From positions 1 to 12,368 of the forward strand of contig CAMLLI010000034.1 in the NCBI GenBank assembly GCA_946480685.1: a DNA stretch of 12,368 nt, in the 5' to 3' direction. The notes under the pieces were generated by a model. It did no database searches and was not told the origin of the DNA. It saw only the letters and a list, made by a program, of their open reading frames with translations. Both the position numbers and the translations under genes were made by a program. This document shows positions 7,308 to 12,368 of the stretch, piece by piece. The stretch's first letter is position 1, and each line of letters starts with the position of its first letter. This DNA is from an uncultured Flammeovirgaceae bacterium (GTDB lineage Bacteria; Bacteroidota; Bacteroidia; Cytophagales; Cyclobacteriaceae).

Positions 7308-10300
7308 CTATTCCGGTATACCCCACCAGAAATTAAGGGTTTGAGACTTCGCGCCTTTCTTATTTACAACAGCCTTACCGTTGCGAATACCGTGCTGAAA
7401 AGTTTCCAGTTTCAACAGTGAGCCATCTTCGTTGTATTCTTCCACAACACCATGAAACTCATCATCTTTATATTCACCTTTCTCACGGATCTTTCCGCTC
7501 GGGTAGTATACCGTGTAAGCACCTTCGTAGTCGCCATATTTATAGTTATACTCACTATATAATTTACCGTTGGCAAAGTATATACGCTTGGCACCATCCA
7601 GGGCACCATCTTTATAGTGCTCCTCAATGGCAGTAGCGCCATTCGGGAATGTTGCCTTTATCTCGGTTGTGTTTGCTGTGAATGGAATCCATGCACCAAA
7701 TGCACTGGCAGCATCGGCTGCGCGGTATGCGATCAGGTCACCTTCACTATATAGTTTCTCGAGTACAGGCGTACCTTCAGCAGTATTGTAGCGTGCTATA
7801 CCGTGGCGTTCATCTTTTGCATATTCGATCGTAGAGGCAACTTTGCCATGCATATAGTAAAATGTCCAGGTGCTGTCGCCATTACCCTGCACGTATTTAC
7901 CCTGGTAATCCAGCTGACCATTGGTATAATATGATTTCCACATGCCTTCACGTTGGCCATTCAGGTACAACACTTCATGACTTAACTGTCCATTGAGCTC
8001 ATGATATTTATACATACCATGCCTTTTTCCGCCAAGCATGCCATAAGTATAGAACACGCTTCCATCCGGGAACCAGCGTGTAGCAGCACCGGTATAGTTA
8101 CCACATTGAATCTCAAACTTTGATTCAGGTTTTTTCGAGGCAAAGAACGTTTCATATACCTGCTTCGTATCTTCCTTACGCTTACGCGATACAGTTTCGC
8201 CTTTGGCATTGTAGTTCATCAGGCTTTCAATGTACCCGTTGTCGTATACGGTTACAGCACCAATCTTTCCATCGGTGTTATACTCTATATATTCACCGGT
8301 CAGTTCTCCGTTCAGGTAGAAGGCATCGGATTCAACCACACCATCGGAATAATAGGCCAGCCATTGCTGCTGACGCTCGCCATCCTGCATCCATCCTTCT
8401 TCCTTTACTTTACCATTGGGATAGAACTCCTGGAAATAACCATGAAGACGATCATCCACATATTTGAATATATATTTCTTTTGGCCGTTTCGGAAATACT
8501 CAACAGCTTCTCCCTGTACGAGTCCGTTTACATAGGTATACTCGCTGAACTTGCGTCCTTCCGGCTGGTAATATTTCCAGGTACCTTCAGGAAGACCTTT
8601 TTTATAGGCACCTTCTGCACTTAACTGTCCGTGGGTATAAAAACTTTTGGTAGCAAATGTACCGTTGTTGTTCTCGAACTTACCGATCTCTTTACCTTCC
8701 GGACTATAGTATACTACTTTTACAAGAACATCATTTTTATACGTCTTCACTGCCGATACTTTTCCATCGGCATAGAATATATCATCCCCGTGAAATTCGC
8801 TGGCTGCGTTAAGCTTCCGCTTTTCGATAACAGTGCCATGCGTATCATAAAACGTCCAGTCATCAACTGAATTACCCGCCTTGAAGTGTCCGGTCTTTTC
8901 CGGCTTACCATTGCTATAGTAGTAATTCCATTCACCTTCTGACTGGTTATTGATATAGTTGCCTTTGATTTTAACCTTGCCGTTCGCGTGGTACTCTACA
9001 TACGGACCTTCGCGCAGATCATTTTTATAAATAGTATTATTGAAGAGCTGACCGCTTTCATAATATCCCAGGAACTCCCCTGTACCTTTGTCATCTATAT
9101 ATTCATACGACATATCGGTTTTTCCATTCGGGTAAAACGACTGTCCTTTTCCGTTGCGTTTACCGGCTTTATATACCAGTTTTTCACGCAGGCCGCCACA
9201 GCGATTGAATAGCTCTACATCGCCATCAATCTCTCCATTCTTTAAAAAGAAATGCTGGCGTTTGGCGCCATCCGGGTAATAGAGCGTTACCTCTCCATTA
9301 TCATAATTCTCTATGCTTTTTACTACACCGGTATTCAGGTAATATTTCCACGTGCCGATCTTATCGCCATTGTTATTGTAGTTTCCTTCGGCCGAGCGTT
9401 CCATGTTGTTATGGAAATATACCCAGTGGCCCATGCGCTTCTCGCCTTGCTCCACACCCAATGCATCCAACCGGTTACCATCGTCATACCATGCCGGTAT
9501 AGGTTTATCAAAACCAACCTGAGGTGCATCGAGCATTTCGCGCTTCTTCTTCATCTCTACGTTGGCAAGCGTATAGAAATTATTCAGTGCCTTTTCATTT
9601 TTCTTGCGCCATTTTTTAATCACATCATTATCGGCAGAGGCGGTTATGTGAAAGAGAAAGGGCTCCATCAGGTTGCCTTCCTTGATAGCTTTATAGATAG
9701 GCAGATAATAATTTACCCAACGATCATCAGCAGATGTACTGATCATGCCAAGTTGCTCAAAGAACATTTCATACTGCTTTACAACCGGAGCCGACACACC
9801 TGTCTTCGTTTTGAATTTTTCCTCCATAGCAATCTTTGCGCGAATGATCTGATCCAGTTTTTCACAGCCGTTCGCTCCTATAGGTGTTAATGTACCTTCA
9901 TCCTGTACCTGGTTCGACAGGACTTTATCGGCATATACCAGCACGGAGTTATCTCCGTTGTTTACTCCGAGATACATACCGAACGAAAATATAGCATGCG
10001 TCTTGCGGCCTTGTCCTACAGCAATACGACCGAGGTTCAAATGGCTTCCGGCATGAAACGGATTTATAGTAAGTACTTTGAAAAAGCAGTCGATCGCTTT
10101 ATCATAATCTTTATGATTGTAATAGGTTATACCAAGGTTATATAGAAAGGAAGGATCGAACGGGTATTGTTCAATTGCCTTGTTAAACAGTACTACCGAT
10201 TTATCGAAGTCACCTTTTTTATCGGTTGCTATAGCCTGCGATTTCAGGAGGTGCGCTTTGTATAGCGAAGGCTTCTGCAGCGCTTCTTCACAAATGGCTA

Positions 10301-10541
10301 TTGCTTTTTCGTATTGTTTGTTGGCGGTATAGGCCAGCGCAAGCTCCGAAAGCATATATACATAGTTTGTATCGCGCTTGGGCACCGTGAGGAATTTAGC
10401 AATGGCAGCTTCATATTTACCGGAGTCGTACAAGGCAGTACCTTGTTCAATTGTTTCACCGGAATTAACGAGCGGAATTTTCTGAGCAGTAATGGCAGAG
10501 GTAAGCATCATGCTTATTGCCAGCAACAGGTAGCGGATCAT
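7308..10541 (-). CDS. Exported TPR protein with a long MORN_2 (YwqK-like) repeat array
   Basis: A 1077-aa protein beginning with a signal peptide (MIRYLLLAISMMLTSAITAQ, likely cut after Gln20). Residues about 30-200 contain TPR-like helical pairs, for example QGTALYDSGKYEAAIAKF, NKQYEKAIAICEEAL and NLGITYYNHKDYDKAIDCF. A charged helical linker spans about 215-340. From 371 to the C-terminus there are about 28 copies of a roughly 24-residue repeat of the MORN_2 kind (GxWxxYYxNGKxxxxxxYxNGxxx). Two longer degenerate stretches interrupt the array, at 783-817 and 936-966. Automated pipelines often label such repeats as a YwqK-family antitoxin; no toxin partner or cognate arrangement is visible here, and that label should not be read as a function. 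It is the first gene of the three-gene unit with two DUF3857 proteins, suggesting a shared extracytoplasmic task, possibly protein or glycan binding (inference). Confidence 0.88.
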   Translation of the reverse strand: MIRYLLLAISMMLTSAITAQKIPLVNSGETIEQGTALYDSGKYEAAIAKFLTVPKRDTNYVYMLSELALAYTANKQYEKAIAICEEALQKPSLYKAHLLKSQAIATDKKGDFDKSVVLFNKAIEQYPFDPSFLYNLGITYYNHKDYDKAIDCFFKVLTINPFHAGSHLNLGRIAVGQGRKTHAIFSFGMYLGVNNGDNSVLVYADKVLSNQVQDEGTLTPIGANGCEKLDQIIRAKIAMEEKFKTKTGVSAPVVKQYEMFFEQLGMISTSADDRWVNYYLPIYKAIKEGNLMEPFLFHITASADNDVIKKWRKKNEKALNNFYTLANVEMKKKREMLDAPQVGFDKPIPAWYDDGNRLDALGVEQGEKRMGHWVYFHNNMERSAEGNYNNNGDKIGTWKYYLNTGVVKSIENYDNGEVTLYYPDGAKRQHFFLKNGEIDGDVELFNRCGGLREKLVYKAGKRNGKGQSFYPNGKTDMSYEYIDDKGTGEFLGYYESGQLFNNTIYKNDLREGPYVEYHANGKVKIKGNYINNQSEGEWNYYYSNGKPEKTGHFKAGNSVDDWTFYDTHGTVIEKRKLNAASEFHGDDIFYADGKVSAVKTYKNDVLVKVVYYSPEGKEIGKFENNNGTFATKSFYTHGQLSAEGAYKKGLPEGTWKYYQPEGRKFSEYTYVNGLVQGEAVEYFRNGQKKYIFKYVDDRLHGYFQEFYPNGKVKEEGWMQDGERQQQWLAYYSDGVVESDAFYLNGELTGEYIEYNTDGKIGAVTVYDNGYIESLMNYNAKGETVSRKRKEDTKQVYETFFASKKPESKFEIQCGNYTGAATRWFPDGSVFYTYGMLGGKRHGMYKYHELNGQLSHEVLYLNGQREGMWKSYYTNGQLDYQGKYVQGNGDSTWTFYYMHGKVASTIEYAKDERHGIARYNTAEGTPVLEKLYSEGDLIAYRAADAASAFGAWIPFTANTTEIKATFPNGATAIEEHYKDGALDGAKRIYFANGKLYSEYNYKYGDYEGAYTVYYPSGKIREKGEYKDDEFHGVVEEYNEDGSLLKLETFQHGIRNGKAVVNKKGAKSQTLNFWWGIPE
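7371..9431 (-). repeat. Coding MORN_2 repeat array, about 72-base period
   Basis: This span encodes residues 371-1057 of the TPR/MORN protein. A unit of about 24 codons recurs about 28 times, marked by Gly-x-Trp/Tyr-x-x-Tyr at the start and Asn/Asp-Gly-Lys in the middle. The DNA copies are strongly diverged from each other; conservation is at protein level, so recent tandem duplication is unlikely. The period is interrupted at 8091-8195 and 7644-7736. Confidence 0.8.
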
Positions 10542-10639
10542 AGAGGTATCTTACGGTAGATTATTACTCAAAATAATAAAAGAGATACGATGACTCCGGC
10601 CGGGTGTAATATTTTATTGCAAAAGCGATTGAATCCTAT
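10542..10639 (-). promoter_or_regulatory. Leader region of the TPR/MORN operon with a weak promoter candidate
   Basis: These 98 bases between the upstream terminator and the ATG at 10541 must carry the promoter if the three genes are independently expressed. On the minus strand, TTATTTTG (10576-10569) matches TAnnTTTG at all but one fixed position and would give a leader of about 20 bases. No convincing -33 element is visible. Otherwise the stretch is AT-rich and shows no RNA motif that I recognise. Confidence 0.25.
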
Positions 10640-10675
10640 AAAAAAAGAAGCGGGCCGCATAGGCAGCCCGCTTCT
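10640..10675 (-). terminator. Strong intrinsic terminator of the tyrA-DAHP synthase operon
   Basis: A perfect 10-bp G+C-rich stem, AGAAGCGGGC (10646-10655) with GCCCGCTTCT (10666-10675), encloses a 10-base loop. On the minus strand it is followed directly by a run of seven T (complement of 10640-10646). It lies 24 bases after the stop codon of the DAHP synthase/chorismate mutase gene and isolates that operon from the TPR/MORN operon. There is no T-run on the other side, so it works in one direction. Confidence 0.93.
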
Positions 10676-10699
10676 CTATATACGTGTTTGATCGCGCAA

Positions 10700-11803
10700 C
10701 TAAACGCGTTCTTCCACTTTGTTCATTACTTTGGTCTGAATCTGGATTGATTCGTTGTGGATCAACTTCAACAGCTCGCTTGTGAATTGTTCGTTCAGTC
10801 CCATGGCTTTACCGAGTGTAATACGGGTCTGGATGATCTCTTCCCAACGATTTACCTGGAGAATAGTAACGTTGTTATCCTTCTTGTACTGTCCTATTTT
10901 CTCAGAGATTTTCATACGAGACGCGAGCTTCGACATGATCTCATCATCCAGATGGTCGATCTGTTCACGCAGTATACTCAGGGTATCTTTGAATGTCTTG
11001 TTATCAGATGAAACCGTACGCACTACAAGACCTTCTACAATTTTACCCAATACAGAAGGTGTTACCTGTTGCTTGGCATCGCTCCATGCTGCATCCGGGT
11101 TGATGTGACTTTCGATCATTAAACCGGCCATATCAAGGTCAAGTGCTTTTTGAGAGATCAATGCAATGAGTTCGCGGTTACCTGCAATGTGACTCGGGTC
11201 GCAGATGATGTCCAATTCAGGAATACGGGTTTTCAGTTCAATGCCCATATCCCACATCGGAGCGTTACGGAACGGACCTTTTTCGAAAGAAGAGAATCCG
11301 CGGTGTATCGCTGCCATTTTAGTTATACCTGCTTTGTTAAGACGCTCGAGGGCACCGATCCAAAGTTCAAGATCCGGGTTGATCGGGTTCTTTACCATTA
11401 CCGGTATATCTACACCTTTCAGTGAATCTGCTACTTCTTGTACCGAGAACGGGTTTACCGTTGTGCGGGCACCGATCCAAAGTATATCTACACCAGCTTT
11501 CAATGCTGCTTCTACGTGCGCTGCGTTTGCAACTTCAGTTGTAATCGGTAAACCGGTTTCCTTCTTGGCTTGCGCCAGCCACTTCAATCCTTCTTCACCT
11601 GAACCTTCGTACTGACCAGGTCTTGTACGGGGTTTCCAGATACCTGCGCGCAATGCATGCACCTTTCCGGTAGCTGCCAATTGTTTCGCTGTTGCTACTG
11701 TTTGCTCTTCGGTTTCTGCACTGCAAGGGCCACTGATGATAACAGGCTTGCTGGCGGTTGGTAACCATGAAGAGATCGATTCGAGTTTCAAAGAGTGTTT
11801 CAT
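10700..11803 (-). CDS. Bifunctional DAHP synthase (type I-beta) / chorismate mutase (AroQ)
   Basis: A 367-aa cytoplasmic enzyme fusing two steps of aromatic amino acid synthesis. The N-terminal domain (about 15-262) condenses phosphoenolpyruvate with erythrose 4-phosphate: GPCSAE at 25-30 with metal-ligand Cys27, WKPRTRP at 56-62, GARTTVNPF at 111-119, KNP at 138-140, HRGF at 167-170, DPSH at 202-205, Glu231 and Asp242 as further probable metal ligands. The C-terminal domain (about 272-360) is an AroQ chorismate mutase with LREQID (Arg279), SRMKISEKIG (Arg296), Lys307, Arg319, Ser352 and Gln356 at positions expected from E. coli AroQ. By the same alignment, Gln316 and Trp320 stand where E. 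coli has Asp48 and Glu52. Known for relatives such as the Prevotella enzyme: the mutase domain mediates feedback by prephenate. It starts 37 bases after tyrA and is followed by a strong terminator. Gene symbols vary (aroF, aroG, aroA(G)). Confidence 0.95.
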   Translation of the reverse strand: MKHSLKLESISSWLPTASKPVIISGPCSAETEEQTVATAKQLAATGKVHALRAGIWKPRTRPGQYEGSGEEGLKWLAQAKKETGLPITTEVANAAHVEAALKAGVDILWIGARTTVNPFSVQEVADSLKGVDIPVMVKNPINPDLELWIGALERLNKAGITKMAAIHRGFSSFEKGPFRNAPMWDMGIELKTRIPELDIICDPSHIAGNRELIALISQKALDLDMAGLMIESHINPDAAWSDAKQQVTPSVLGKIVEGLVVRTVSSDNKTFKDTLSILREQIDHLDDEIMSKLASRMKISEKIGQYKKDNNVTILQVNRWEEIIQTRITLGKAMGLNEQFTSELLKLIHNESIQIQTKVMNKVEERV

Positions 11804-11840
11804 AATATTTGGAGCAGTGTTAGACTATTTATAGTATATA

Positions 11841-12368
11841 TTAATTTTTAGTTGATCCGTTGTTGGGTTCGATGATGTGCGTTTCGCTTTGCTGACTTTT
11901 TGTTTTCAGCTCGATACCATCGAGTACCCTGCGTATTTCGTTGGCGCTCGACATAATGCGATTAAGTTCTTTTATGTCGCGCTTCATCAGGTAGTAGTGG
12001 AACCGTTGCAAGTGCATGATATACTCCAGCAAAGCCTGACTGAGATATTCGAGATTTTGTTCGAAGATCGGTGCCCACATTTCAGGCGAGCTTTTCGCAA
12101 GACGTACTGTTGATGCAAAACCGCTGCCTGCCAATGCGAATATATTTTTCTCATCCTTCTCAATGTCCAATACGGTTTGTCCTAACAGGAACGAACTCAC
12201 GTGCGACAAATGCGAGACATAGGCTACATGCTTATCGTGTTCTTCCGGTTCCATGAAGATGGTTCGCAGGCCCAACGCATTGAATACACGCATCGCTACT
12301 TCGAGTGAATTATCGGACGATCTTTCTCTCTCGCAGATGATGTTGGTCTTGTTACGGAACAATCCACT
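11841..12368 (-). CDS. tyrA: Prephenate dehydrogenase, C-terminal part (runs off the right edge)
   Basis: About 175 residues of the C-terminal, mostly helical dimerisation domain of prephenate dehydrogenase, which converts prephenate to 4-hydroxyphenylpyruvate with NAD(P)+. Typical family features are the strand ending in LGLRTIFMEPEEHDKHVAYVSHLSHVSSF and the later FALAGSGFASTVRLAKSSPEMW block. The frame is open to 12368, so the TTG at 12362 is not the real start, and the NAD-binding Rossmann part lies outside the window (roughly 100 residues missing, judged from usual family length). The last 20 or so residues are polar and probably flexible. It sits 37 bases upstream of the DAHP synthase/chorismate mutase gene on the same strand, so the chorismate-to-prephenate enzyme and the next enzyme are co-transcribed. 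Confidence 0.9.
   Translation of the reverse strand, partial: SGLFRNKTNIICERERSSDNSLEVAMRVFNALGLRTIFMEPEEHDKHVAYVSHLSHVSSFLLGQTVLDIEKDEKNIFALAGSGFASTVRLAKSSPEMWAPIFEQNLEYLSQALLEYIMHLQRFHYYLMKRDIKELNRIMSSANEIRRVLDGIELKTKSQQSETHIIEPNNGSTKN

Noticed and set aside
7138..7326. Small minus-strand frame (62 codons) bridging the TPR/MORN and transglutaminase-like genes
   Set aside because: It overlaps the signal peptide region of the next gene in another frame, shows no motif, and leaves both accepted genes intact without it.
7371..9431. Possible CRISPR or DNA tandem repeat because of the regular spacing
   Set aside because: The period of about 72 bases is a codon-level protein repeat with strongly diverged DNA copies and one continuous reading frame. 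No identical direct repeats with spacers exist.
9252..9890. Plus-strand open frame (212 codons) antisense to the TPR/MORN gene
   Set aside because: Hydrophobic-looking translation arises as the complement of the repeat codons. The minus-strand gene has signal peptide, TPR and repeat support, so this is a shadow.
7308..10541. Toxin-antitoxin system, since MORN_2 proteins are often named YwqK antitoxins
   Set aside because: The protein is exported, very long and carries TPRs. Neighbours are DUF3857 proteins and aromatic biosynthesis enzymes, with no toxin family recognised.
11205..11615. Plus-strand open frame antisense to DAHP synthase
   Set aside because: It lies fully inside a highly conserved enzyme gene on the other strand and has no family resemblance.
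12360..12362. TTG as start codon of the tyrA fragment
   Set aside because: The frame stays open to the window edge and the protein would lack the entire NAD-binding domain, so the gene is cut by the window and not short.

Overview
The window looks like chromosomal DNA from a Bacteroidota bacterium, most likely of the Cytophagales type. This is inferred from AT-leaning composition, weak or absent Shine-Dalgarno sequences, signal peptides ending in Ala-Gln, candidate -7 boxes of the TAnnTTTG type, DUF3857 proteins, and a DAHP synthase fused to a C-terminal chorismate mutase. No tRNA, rRNA, CRISPR array, insertion sequence or prophage gene was seen. The genus cannot be fixed from sequence reading alone.

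Left part (1-3271): the 3' portion of an MscS-type mechanosensitive channel gene enters from the left edge. A 207-base gap follows, carrying inverted repeats and a candidate promoter. A NarL/LuxR-type response regulator (+) and a small one-TM HisKA_3 histidine kinase (-) then face each other tail to tail, and their stop codons overlap by 9 bases. Divergent from the kinase is a YafK-type L,D-transpeptidase-fold exported protein (+).

Middle part (3281-10639): three minus-strand genes form what looks like one transcription unit, in the order 10541 -> 3342. The first encodes an exported 1077-aa protein with N-terminal TPRs and about 28 MORN_2/YwqK-type repeats. The second is an exported DUF3857/transglutaminase-like protein with an intact Cys-His-Asp triad. 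The third is a DUF3857 paralogue whose triad appears lost. The unit is bounded by an intrinsic terminator on each side: 10640-10675 ends the upstream operon, and 3281-3320 ends this one. All three products are predicted to leave the cytoplasm. This is the best candidate in the window for an under-described cell-envelope system, but its function is not known from sequence.

Right part (10640-12368): the end of an aromatic amino acid operon on the minus strand. Prephenate dehydrogenase (tyrA, running off the right edge) is followed after 37 bases by a bifunctional DAHP synthase/chorismate mutase and then by a strong terminator. Together these proteins cover the entry to the shikimate pathway and the chorismate -> prephenate -> 4-hydroxyphenylpyruvate branch toward tyrosine.
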